Assembly: GCA_900549445.1 (NCBI GenBank)
Contig: UROS01000051.1
Location: forward strand, 1 to 13,669
Direction of reading: 5' to 3'
DNA from: an uncultured Porphyromonadaceae bacterium
GTDB lineage: Bacteria > Bacteroidota > Bacteroidia > Bacteroidales > Muribaculaceae
DNA: 13,669 nucleotides
The notes beneath the pieces are model-generated. The model was not told the origin of the DNA and did no database searches. It was given only the letters and a program-made list of their open reading frames with translations. Both the position numbers and the translations under genes were made by a program. This document shows, one piece after another, positions 7,658 through 13,669 of the stretch. The number at the start of each line of letters is the position of its first letter. The stretch's first letter is position 1.

Positions 7658-8232
7658 GGCCGGATGGTTTTTATGGTTCCGTCGGAGAATAGACGGATGA
7701 TTCTTGACGGTTTGGAAGGAGTGGTGTCGTCGCGCCGGTACCGGGCTACATAGTCGCATCCCGAGATTACTTCGGGAGAGATTTCCCCGAAGAACCTTGC
7801 TGTTGGCTGACCTGAGATGTTGGCAGACGTTGACACAACGGGCCGTCCGAGGCGGCGGCAAAGTTCTGCTGAGTAGGCTTCGCGTGTTACACGCAAACCG
7901 ATACTTCCGTCGGCTGCGGTCAGATTGTGTGCGAGGTTTCGGGCGCCGTCGAAAATCACGGTTACGGGACGGTCGGCGCCGTCGATGATTTTTTCAATTC
8001 CGGCAGGCACCTCGTGCAGCCACTTCTGCAGGCTTGGAACGTCGGCCACGAGCGTAATCAGTGCTTTAGAGTCGGAGCGGCGTTTGAGAGCGTAGACTTT
8101 CGACACGGCCTCGGGCGAACAGGCGTCGCAGCCTATGCCCCAGACGGTGTCGGTGGGGTATAGTATCAGTCCTCCCGCCCGGAGGATCTGAACCGCCTTA
8201 TCTATGTCGGAATTGAAATCCTGATTATCCAT
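7654..8232 (-). CDS. L-threonylcarbamoyladenylate synthase (Sua5/YciO/YrdC family)
   Basis: This 192-residue protein belongs to the cytosolic family that makes threonylcarbamoyl-AMP from threonine, bicarbonate and ATP. That is the first step of the t6A modification at position 37 of ANN-decoding tRNAs. Family hallmarks are LRAGGLILYPTDTVWGIGCD (17-36), the basic KRR of YALKRRSDSKAL (48-58), RPVTVIF (88-94), GLRVT (112-116) and STSANISGQPT (134-144). The length equals that of the single-domain TsaC-type enzyme; the extra Sua5 domain is absent. Threonylcarbamoyl-AMP synthesis is near-essential, so this is probably a housekeeping gene embedded among ion-transport genes. YciO-like paralogues exist, so the exact role is slightly uncertain. 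It starts 2 nt after the antiporter stop, and its own stop overlaps the start of the sugar transferase. Confidence 0.93.
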   Translation of the reverse strand: MDNQDFNSDIDKAVQILRAGGLILYPTDTVWGIGCDACSPEAVSKVYALKRRSDSKALITLVADVPSLQKWLHEVPAGIEKIIDGADRPVTVIFDGARNLAHNLTAADGSIGLRVTREAYSAELCRRLGRPVVSTSANISGQPTARFFGEISPEVISGCDYVARYRRDDTTPSKPSRIIRLFSDGTIKTIRP

Positions 8233-8234
8233 GT

Positions 8235-10523
8235 TTATTCGAGTTCTGCTAATCGTTTAACGTCTCCGACTAACCATATAGTATCGCCGGGATTGAAAGT
8301 AAGGGAACTGTCGATGGAAATGAACTCGCCGTCGCGTTCGACCGATACGAGAAGCGCACCGTAAATATGGCTGAGGTCAGCGCCCGCTACTGTCTTTCCG
8401 GCAACAGGTGAGCCGGCGGTTATTCTGACGCTCGTAAGCCTGATGTCGTCGGGATTGGTGTGTGCGGTCTCCTCTTCAGCATGGTTCTGAGCCTCGATTA
8501 CCGGAAGTAAATCCTGTATTTGCTCGTCGGTGCCGATAACGCCGAGTACGTCGCCCGGGAAAATTCTTGCGTCGGCCTCGGGGACGAGAATCATGTCGTT
8601 GCCGCGCTGTATGCTTGACACCGATACTCCGTAGCACTGGCGTATGCCGGAATTCCGGAGGCGCTCGCCCACGAACGGGCAACCGTAGCCTACCGTCATG
8701 AAGGCAAGGTGCATATTGCTCACGAGATTGTTTTTCTGACCGCTGCGGCGCAGTTCGCGTTCATTGAGATTGTCGATGAATTTGGTTTCGATATGCAGCA
8801 GACGCTTGCGGATACGGTTTGAGAACGACATGAGAATGAGAATGAACACGGCGAGACCGATAGTCCATCCCACGAGCATCGAGTACATTTTCCCGAGGAG
8901 ATAAACGATTATTGCCATTGCTATGAGGAGGCGGAAAATCGTCATTATAATGAGCGGGACGTCGAATCGTGCGTTTGCCGCCACAAGGCGTTCCCGTTCG
9001 GTTTTTTTCGAAGCGGGATAGGTGAGTGCCATAAGGAATGGCGCCATGGCTATGAGAGCGATGACAGTGGTTAGCAACCTTCCCCAGTTCGGGAAAATAC
9101 CCGTCATGAGGGGCAGGAGAAAATTGAAGGTTATGATGGTGAGGGAGATAAGTACGATGGTGTAAAGAAGCACGCGCCACAGATAACGTCTGAAAAGCGA
9201 CTTCCATAGAATCGTAGTGGAATTGCTGCCTTCCGCGCGGACTTTCCCGCCGTAACGGTCGATGAGAAAATTCAGCCGGGCGGGCAGGTGGCGCTCAACC
9301 CAGTTGCACACCGGATCGGCCATTCGGATAAAATAAGGAGTAGTGAAGGTTGTGATTACCGAGACAGCCACTACAATGGGATATATTGTCGGATTGAGTA
9401 CGCCAAGCGACATGCCGAGCGATGCAATGATAAACGCGAATTCGCCAATCTGAGTAAGGGAGAATCCGCTTTCTATCGCCACTCGCAGACTCTGTCCGGT
9501 AAGAAGCATTCCGAAGGTGCCGAAAAAGATCATACCGGCAATCACTACGACCGACAGCAGCAGAATCGGACCGAAATATTCAAAAATAATATGGGGATTC
9601 ACCATCATTCCGACAGAGATGAAGAATACGGCTCCGAAAAGGTCTTTTACAGGAGCAGTGACTCTCTCTATTCGTTCGGCAAAGCTCGTGCCGGCAAGAA
9701 TAGACCCCATTACGAACGCCCCGAGCGCGAGTGAGAAGCCACAGTAGACTGAGAATACCGCCATGCCGAGGCAAAGTCCCATCGACACGATAAGAAGTGT
9801 TTCGGAATTTAGAAAACGGCGCTGGAAATTGAGCAGCGACGGGAGGATAAAGACTCCCACGGCGAACCAGATTATGAGAAAGAAGCCGAGTTTGCTGATG
9901 CTGAATAGCAACTCGCTCCCTTCAACACTGCTGTTGATGGCAATCGACGACAGAATCACCATCATAAGGACGGCGAAAAGGTCTTCGACAATAAGAACGG
10001 CGAGAACGAGGGAGGCAAACTTCTTTTGCCGCAGTCCGAGGTCGTTGAATGCTTTAAGAATAATGGTGGTGGACGACATGGAGAGCATGCCCCCGAGGAA
10101 AAGGCTGTTGATGTGGGTGAATCCGAGCAGATGACCCACGGCAAACCCCGCGCACATCATTCCGCATACTATGAAGAGTGCCGTTGTAACGGCTGAACCG
10201 CCGGCGTTGAGCAGTTTACGGAAACTGAACTCGAGGCCGAGGGAGAAAAGCAACACTATGATTCCAATCTGGGCCCAGAACTCGATGTTGGCTTCGGTTG
10301 AAACCGAGGGCAGATATTCAAAATTAGGACTGGCCAGGAAACCTGCCACTATATAACCGAGCACCACAGGCTGGCGCAGCCATTTGAACAGCAGTGTGAC
10401 GGCTGCCCCCAGAATCAGAATGAAGGCAAGGTCGCGGATAAGGCCGTCGATGTCCATTGTTTCCGCGGAGCCGGCTATGTCGGTGCTTTGGGTGGCGACG
10501 GCGAGAATGAGTGACAGAAGCAT
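8235..10523 (-). CDS. CPA2-family cation:proton antiporter with two TrkA-C-like domains
   Basis: This 762-residue inner-membrane protein would exchange K+ or Na+ for H+ in pH and osmotic homeostasis. The Na+/H+-exchanger core, about 28-400, carries CPA2/KefB-type motifs: RQPVVLGYIVAGFL (50-63), SLGLEFSFRKL (94-104), LSMSSTTIILKAF (147-159) and VLIVEDLFAV (176-185). A second hydrophobic block at about 440-590 adds four or five membrane segments not found in classical KefB. The soluble tail has two TrkA-C (RCK-C) modules, about 625-673 (ending RIFPGDVLGVIGTDEQI) and 698-762 (TFNPGDTIWLVGD). No NAD-binding RCK-N domain precedes them, so gating by a ligand other than NAD or glutathione is likely. 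The start at 10523 lies 13 nt after the MgtC stop; an ATG at 10457 (residue 23) is an alternative. Ion specificity is unknown. Confidence 0.92.
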   Translation of the reverse strand: MLLSLILAVATQSTDIAGSAETMDIDGLIRDLAFILILGAAVTLLFKWLRQPVVLGYIVAGFLASPNFEYLPSVSTEANIEFWAQIGIIVLLFSLGLEFSFRKLLNAGGSAVTTALFIVCGMMCAGFAVGHLLGFTHINSLFLGGMLSMSSTTIILKAFNDLGLRQKKFASLVLAVLIVEDLFAVLMMVILSSIAINSSVEGSELLFSISKLGFFLIIWFAVGVFILPSLLNFQRRFLNSETLLIVSMGLCLGMAVFSVYCGFSLALGAFVMGSILAGTSFAERIERVTAPVKDLFGAVFFISVGMMVNPHIIFEYFGPILLLSVVVIAGMIFFGTFGMLLTGQSLRVAIESGFSLTQIGEFAFIIASLGMSLGVLNPTIYPIVVAVSVITTFTTPYFIRMADPVCNWVERHLPARLNFLIDRYGGKVRAEGSNSTTILWKSLFRRYLWRVLLYTIVLISLTIITFNFLLPLMTGIFPNWGRLLTTVIALIAMAPFLMALTYPASKKTERERLVAANARFDVPLIIMTIFRLLIAMAIIVYLLGKMYSMLVGWTIGLAVFILILMSFSNRIRKRLLHIETKFIDNLNERELRRSGQKNNLVSNMHLAFMTVGYGCPFVGERLRNSGIRQCYGVSVSSIQRGNDMILVPEADARIFPGDVLGVIGTDEQIQDLLPVIEAQNHAEEETAHTNPDDIRLTSVRITAGSPVAGKTVAGADLSHIYGALLVSVERDGEFISIDSSLTFNPGDTIWLVGDVKRLAELE

Positions 10524-10536
10524 GATGGAAGTATGG

Positions 10537-11256
10537 TCAGGAAAGATCCGCCTGGTTCGACAGAGAGATCGATTTTACGTCGCTAACCATGCTGAGATCG
10601 TGAAATATATTTATGAAATCAGTATTCTCTTTTACCAGACACAGAAGATTGAGTCGGGTAAAATTGGGTTCGTATTCATAGTCGAGGTAGAAGCGGGTAA
10701 GCACTATGTGGTGCTTTTCGAGCACTTCGCGGAAAGGCCGGATGGAGCTGACAATACCCGACGTGCGGATGCGGATTGTGCGGGCTTCGTTGCCAACGTT
10801 GACTCTCAGTTCTATTTTCTCAAGCACGGTGAGCACAAGAATTACGAGAATTGTAGCCACTATTGCAACCAGATACATGCCCACTCCGACCGCCATCCCG
10901 ATGGTAGCCACAATCCAGATACCTGCCGCAGTGGTGAGACCGCGTACCGAGCCTTTCATCTGAATAATGGCGCCTGCACCGAGAAAACCGATACCCGTAA
11001 TAACCTGGGCTGCGATTCTGCCCGGATCGCCGTTTTTCAGCCCGAGGTATTCCTGAGGAACGTAGATCGACAGAATCATGGCGAGACATGCTCCCATGGA
11101 AATGAGAGCAAACGTGCGCAAACCTGCCATCTGTCCTTTACGCTTGCGCTCGATGCCTACGAGGCTGCCGAGCAACAACGCCACAAGAAGACGGAACGAG
11201 GCAGAGGTAGCTGTCAGTTCTATACCGTTGACCGTTGACCAGAAATCGCTGAACAT
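10537..11256 (-). CDS. MgtC/SapB family membrane protein
   Basis: This 239-residue inner-membrane protein has about five N-terminal membrane segments (21-35, 46-65, 82-100, 108-127, 129-146) and a soluble C-terminal domain (about 157-239) that looks ACT-like. The MgtC signatures are VGIERKRKGQMAGLRTF (33-49), RIAAQVITGIGFLGAGAI (80-97) and RGLTTAAGIW (105-114), containing the conserved acidic and arginine residues. In Salmonella and Mycobacterium, MgtC supports growth at low Mg2+ and acid pH, and in Salmonella it inhibits the F1Fo ATP synthase. Many family members outside pathogens have no assigned role, so only the family is claimed here. Placement 13 nt upstream of a cation:proton antiporter, in an operon that ends in ClC, points to ion or pH homeostasis. 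It follows the coiled-coil gene by 21 nt, with no promoter in between. Confidence 0.93.
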   Translation of the reverse strand: MFSDFWSTVNGIELTATSASFRLLVALLLGSLVGIERKRKGQMAGLRTFALISMGACLAMILSIYVPQEYLGLKNGDPGRIAAQVITGIGFLGAGAIIQMKGSVRGLTTAAGIWIVATIGMAVGVGMYLVAIVATILVILVLTVLEKIELRVNVGNEARTIRIRTSGIVSSIRPFREVLEKHHIVLTRFYLDYEYEPNFTRLNLLCLVKENTDFINIFHDLSMVSDVKSISLSNQADLS

Positions 11257-11277
11257 TTATTAGGCAAACTCTGAGGG

Positions 11278-12189
11278 TTACTTTTTCATCGTGAAGTGGC
11301 GCGAGGCGAGGCGGTAACCGTCGGTGAAAAGTTCCACGGTATAGTCGCCTGGAGTGAGGGTAGTGTTCACGTCCCAATACATGTGGATGCCCGGAATCTC
11401 GTCGCCGGCATACTCGATGACCTTACGTGCCGTGCAGGGAACATTGCCGCCTTCAAACTGGAAACTGCCCGAGTTCCCGAGAAGCTGTCCTTCGGGGTTT
11501 GTGATTCGAAGATATATGGTTTTGTTGCCGACCGGAGTCGAATTGTTCTGCGGAATAGTGAAAGTGACCAAAAGCTGTTTTGCTTTGGTAATGTTTTTCT
11601 CGGTCTTTCCGTTTTTCTTAAGTCCGGTAAGCGAGACCCCCGTCACGTTCAGTTTTTCGGCAAGGGTCATACGTTCGCTAAGATTCTCGTTGCGTCGCGT
11701 TTCCTCGGCTACCCGGGAAGTCAATTGCTGGTTCTGGGCCTTGATTTCAGTGTTTTCGGCACGAAGTACACCGTTCTCCTTGTTGAGCGAGTCGATTTGA
11801 GCAATGTAATGGCGCAGGAGTCCTTTCAGTGTGTTGATCTCCGACTGTAGTTCTGAGATGCGTTTAGCGCTTTTTACTTTCTCTGATTTCAGTTCCTTGA
11901 TGAGCTGCTCTACTTTAGCTTTCGCTGCGGTATATTTTGCAAGAATGGTATCGCTGGCGAGGGTCTGCGCCTGATTTTCGTAATGCTGGAATTCTGCATT
12001 TACGGCTTCGAACTCGTTGGTGAGCTGCAGTTGGTCGTTTTCAAGTTTCAGTTCCTCATTCTGCAACCGGGCCTGCTCGACGTCGCTTTTAAGCGAGGCG
12101 ACCTGGGTTATGCCGAACACTACGGCGATAAGAAGAAGTACAGCGAGTCCGATGACAACCCACAGCATCGGTGTTCCTTTTTTGTTCAT
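11278..12189 (-). CDS. Membrane-anchored coiled-coil protein of unknown function
   Basis: I do not recognise a named family. The 303-residue product has a short basic N-terminus (MNKKGTP), one membrane segment (8-30, WVVIGLAVLLLIAVVFGI) and a long charged helix at about 32-180. That helix shows heptad-like Leu/Ile/Val spacing and much Gln, Asn, Glu and Lys, so it is almost certainly a coiled coil. A C-terminal domain (about 183-303) rich in beta strands follows, including LLVTFTIPQNNSTP, KTIYLRITNPEGQ and LTPGDYTVELFTDGYRLA. This end resembles an immunoglobulin-like fold and probably lies in the periplasm. The ATG at 12189 was chosen over an upstream in-frame start at 12219 because the latter lies inside the -7 promoter box. 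It is the first gene of the putative six-gene operon, suggesting a structural or sensory partner for the transporters, but nothing in the sequence proves that. Confidence 0.8.
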   Translation of the reverse strand: MNKKGTPMLWVVIGLAVLLLIAVVFGITQVASLKSDVEQARLQNEELKLENDQLQLTNEFEAVNAEFQHYENQAQTLASDTILAKYTAAKAKVEQLIKELKSEKVKSAKRISELQSEINTLKGLLRHYIAQIDSLNKENGVLRAENTEIKAQNQQLTSRVAEETRRNENLSERMTLAEKLNVTGVSLTGLKKNGKTEKNITKAKQLLVTFTIPQNNSTPVGNKTIYLRITNPEGQLLGNSGSFQFEGGNVPCTARKVIEYAGDEIPGIHMYWDVNTTLTPGDYTVELFTDGYRLASRHFTMKK

Positions 12190-12216
12190 ACTCTTTGTGA
12201 CATTTATAATAATGTG

Positions 12217-12248
12217 CAAAGTTACAAATCACTGCCGAGGAAAGCAAA
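12217..12248 (-). promoter_or_regulatory. Canonical Bacteroidetes promoter of the six-gene operon
   Basis: Read on the - strand, TTTG (12245-12248), 20 nt of spacer and TAACTTTG (12217-12224) match the -33/-7 consensus exactly. Transcription would begin near 12210, about 20 nt before the ATG at 12189. No comparable element was found in the short gaps of the downstream cluster. Confidence 0.8.
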
Positions 12249-12288
12249 TTTTTCGATACCGGGTTTTAAATTATGTGTAGAAAACCAA

Positions 12289-12332
12289 AAATTCCCGCTG
12301 TAACGGAATCAGATAACCGCCGGCGGGAATTT
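12289..12332 (-). terminator. Hairpin terminator after the thioredoxin-like gene
   Basis: The arms AAATTCCCGCTG (12289-12300) and CGGCGGGAATTT (12321-12332) pair over 12 bp with one G-U, around a 20-nt loop. On the - strand the stem is followed by TTGGTTTT after its own T run, so it acts on transcripts leaving the gene that stops at 12378, 45 nt upstream. A smaller dyad, GTATGCG/CGCATAC (12346-12352 and 12363-12369), lies between the stop and this terminator. Confidence 0.78.
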
Positions 12333-12377
12333 CTAAGAGGTTTGCGTATGCGAAACTTGTGGCGCATACAAGAATTT

Positions 12378-12863
12378 TCAGATTAGTGTTTCCAGAACAT
12401 CAGGGGAGGGATTGACAGCAATAATCTGACCTTCCGGATTGATTAAGAAAGAGCAATTACCCCGATCGAGCCGATAAGCATTGATGATTTCAGACGCTTC
12501 TGTCGGACAGAGGTAGAACTGCGACTTCGCACTAAGATTGTCTCTGCGCACTATCTCGCGAAAAAGGCGCTCGCTACGGTCGAGATTGACCGACAAGAGA
12601 CAAAATCGTTCTTCGGAAACGTTGCGTGTAACAGTCTCATAATCGACTGTTGCAATACGCGAGGCGGCGTCTGTCGAATCCCAGAAATTGAGAAGGATGT
12701 AACGCCCTTTCAGATCGGAAAGCGAGAATGAGGTCTCGTTGCTGCTTAGCGTGAATTGCGGAGCGGCGTAGCCTTCAGCGGCCTTGGCCACACGCGGAGT
12801 GTGAGCCGAAACTGAAAGAAGAAGAACGGCGAAGAACGCAATGACAAGCATTGGTTTCTTCAT
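12378..12863 (-). CDS. Exported thioredoxin-fold (TlpA-like) protein without redox cysteines
   Basis: This 161-residue protein has a signal peptide (KKPMLVIAFFAVLLLSVSA, cut near residue 20), with no lipobox cysteine, so a soluble periplasmic location is likely. The rest follows the TlpA/AhpC-TSA plan: APQFTLSSN (34-42), SLSDLKGRYILLNFW (47-61), a helix, CLLSVNLDRS (88-97) and SFLINPEGQIIAV (138-150). Where relatives have WCxxC, this protein has STDAAS (63-68), so both catalytic cysteines are gone. The cis-proline site before the SFLI strand is Asn136-Cys137, so that feature is lost too. Cys88, Cys119 and Cys137 remain but form no CxxC. It cannot act as a classical thiol oxidoreductase; a binding or scaffold role is an inference. 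The ATG at 12863 was chosen over a TTG at 12884, which would place charged residues before the signal peptide. It lies downstream of gldB but has its own promoter and leader. Confidence 0.8.
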   Translation of the reverse strand: MKKPMLVIAFFAVLLLSVSAHTPRVAKAAEGYAAPQFTLSSNETSFSLSDLKGRYILLNFWDSTDAASRIATVDYETVTRNVSEERFCLLSVNLDRSERLFREIVRRDNLSAKSQFYLCPTEASEIINAYRLDRGNCSFLINPEGQIIAVNPSPDVLETLI

Positions 12864-12996
12864 TAAAACACGATTTATGTTCAACTTGAGAATCCGAGGG
12901 CCTGGGGAAGATTATGCATCGTTCCGATACCCCTCTCGGACTCTTGCCGATTTTCGGCTGGAGCCTGACTCTTCAGGCCTCCTTTTAAGTATTATT
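12864..12996 (-). promoter_or_regulatory. Structured 5' leader of the thioredoxin-like gene
   Basis: If transcription starts near 12996, the message has a leader of about 133 nt, far longer than that of the neighbouring operon. It can fold into three elements. A hairpin at 12960-12982 has a 9-bp stem, one bulge and loop AGAG on the transcript. A small hairpin at 12946-12958 has stem GCCGA/TCGGC. A long-range stem joins 12931-12943 and 12890-12900: 11 pairs with one G-U and one bulged A. No T run follows any of these, so an attenuator is not obvious. The leader also contains a 12-codon frame (12919-12881). I recognise no known riboswitch class. Confidence 0.45.
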
Positions 12997-13002
12997 ACGC
13001 TG

Positions 13003-13034
13003 CAAAGTTACGTAAGTTTTCCGGGATAGCCAAA
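13003..13034 (-). promoter_or_regulatory. Canonical Bacteroidetes promoter of the thioredoxin-like gene
   Basis: On the - strand, TTTG (13031-13034), 20 nt and TAACTTTG (13003-13010) match the consensus exactly. The -7 box and spacing are the same as in the operon promoter at 12217-12248. The start site would be near 12996. Confidence 0.8.
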
Positions 13035-13065
13035 TAATCGTGCTCAACGTCAGCTGCTTAACGGA

Positions 13066-13103
13066 TGAAAGCCGTTCGAAACGTACTCCTCAAGCGGCTT
13101 TCA
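13066..13103 (-). terminator. Possible hairpin terminator after gldB
   Basis: TGAAAGCCG (13066-13074) and CGGCTTTCA (13095-13103) form a perfect 9-bp stem with a 20-nt loop, 44 nt beyond the gldB stop. No T run follows on the - strand, so termination here would be weak or factor-dependent. The hairpin could instead be an RNA-processing or 3'-protective structure. Confidence 0.4.
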
Positions 13104-13147
13104 CGCTGTTGTTAAATTTGGTTAAAGGGATGCTGTGCGGCATGTTT

Positions 13148-13652
13148 TTAGGGCATATATTTCGCTTTTGCCAGTGATTGCCCCGACATATAGAACTCCG
13201 GTGAAAGCAAGAAATCGAGTGAAACTTCCGGGTTGTTACGGATGTAGGAAACAACAATCCTGTGGCCGATGAAACGTCCGGCACGCCCCGGTGCTTCCGG
13301 ATTCAGAAGGGTTGTTGCGGGGGCCGGATTTATCATGGCCGAAAGATCGGAGGGAACGGTGGAATAAAGCAGCCGGCGTGTGATGAGAGCTTCCCACGCC
13401 TGCTTTTCATTCTCGTTCAGCCATGAAAGCTGATCATAACTGTAGCCGAGCGCCGTTTTCTCGTCAATGCCGCATATTTGCATAAGCGCTTCCACAACTG
13501 CTCCTTCGTAGAGGATTTTGTTGAGAAGGGAAGGATATGAGGTTTCGGAATGGAACGGATAACCGATTCTTATAGCCGCCTCAGTGAGGTCGACGGGCAG
13601 AAAGTGTGGGGTTTTAGTTGTCCGGAGATAACGAGGGAAATCATTGTAAGCC
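13148..13652 (-). CDS. gldB: GldB-like gliding-motility lipoprotein homologue (5' end missing)
   Basis: About 167 C-terminal residues are present; the N-terminal half, where a lipoprotein signal would lie, is beyond the contig end. The fragment fits the GldB family: FPRYLRTTKTPHFLPVDLTE near its beginning, LLNKILYEGAVVEAL, an acidic helix with SWLNENEKQAWE, then PGRAGRFIGHRIVVSYIRNN and the typical ending in KAKYMP. GldB was found as a membrane lipoprotein needed for gliding in Flavobacterium, where gliding depends on the T9SS. Homologues also occur in non-gliding Bacteroidales, where their role is unclear. Its presence agrees with porV at the other end of the window. An ATG appears to open the frame at 13669, but it lies in adapter sequence and is not a real start. 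The thioredoxin-like gene is next downstream, 284 nt away. Confidence 0.78.
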
Positions 13653-13669
13653 CTGTCTCTTATACACAT
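13653..13669. other. Nextera/Tn5 mosaic-end adapter remnant (artefact)
   Basis: CTGTCTCTTATACACAT is the first 17 of the 19 nt of the Tn5 mosaic end used in Nextera libraries. It sits exactly at the contig edge and adds the peptide MCIRDR to the reading frame, a known signature of untrimmed adapter in predicted proteins. It is not part of the genome. Confidence 0.96.

Noticed and set aside
7658..7861. N-terminal extension of the sugar transferase to an ATG at 7861
   Set aside because: It overlaps the well-conserved end of the Sua5/YrdC gene by about 200 nt, and the peptide is Arg/His-rich without family character.
12190..12219. Longer N-terminus for the coiled-coil protein starting at 12219
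   Set aside because: That start overlaps the exact -7 box at 12217-12224, so it would not be in the transcript.
12881..12919. 12-codon frame in the leader of the thioredoxin-like gene as a real leader peptide
   Set aside because: No amino-acid bias or ribosome-binding signal supports it, and its length is within chance. It is mentioned only as part of the leader finding.
1..13669. Search for CRISPR repeats, tRNA genes, insertion sequences or phage genes
   Set aside because: No spaced direct repeats, tRNA-like cloverleaf ends, transposase-like proteins or terminal inverted repeats were seen. The only transposon sequence is the library adapter at the right edge.

Overview
The window looks like a contig from a gut-type Bacteroidales bacterium, most likely near Muribaculaceae. 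That placement is an inference from mid-range base composition, Bacteroidetes promoter elements (TTTG, about 20 nt, then TAnnTTTG), parts of the type IX secretion system (T9SS), and the style of the proteins. No rRNA, tRNA, CRISPR array, insertion sequence or phage gene is visible. The right end carries leftover Nextera library adapter, so the natural sequence stops at about 13652.

Left block (1-2999). A 3'-truncated porV gene, for the T9SS outer-membrane shuttle protein, reads leftward off the window edge. Facing away from it is a secreted CotH-kinase-family protein with a signal peptide, a CotH domain, a beta-trefoil-like region and a T9SS-type C-terminal sorting domain. A T9SS component and a probable T9SS cargo therefore share one intergenic region. 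A strong hairpin terminator ends the cotH gene and is followed almost at once by the -7 box of the next gene.

Middle block (3096-12248). A MATE efflux pump on the + strand runs convergently into a six-gene cluster on the - strand, with 8 nt between the two stop codons. In transcription order the cluster is: a membrane-anchored coiled-coil protein of unknown function, an MgtC/SapB protein, a CPA2 cation:proton antiporter with TrkA-C domains, a Sua5/YrdC threonylcarbamoyl-AMP synthase, a polyprenyl glycosylphosphotransferase, and a CBS-domain ClC chloride channel or transporter. Gaps are 21, 13, 2, -4 and 15 nt, and a canonical promoter sits only in front of the first gene, so this is probably one operon. 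It joins three ion-handling membrane proteins with one tRNA-modification enzyme and one surface-glycan enzyme.

Right block (12289-13669). A thioredoxin-fold secreted protein that has lost both redox cysteines has a strong promoter, a 133-nt leader able to fold into several hairpins, and its own terminator. Upstream of it is the 3' part of a gldB-like gene, cut off by the contig end and fused to adapter sequence.

The most interesting points are the porV/CotH-cargo pair, the mixed ion/envelope operon, the channel-like residue at the proton-glutamate site of ClC, the cysteine-less thioredoxin-like protein, and the structured leader in front of it.
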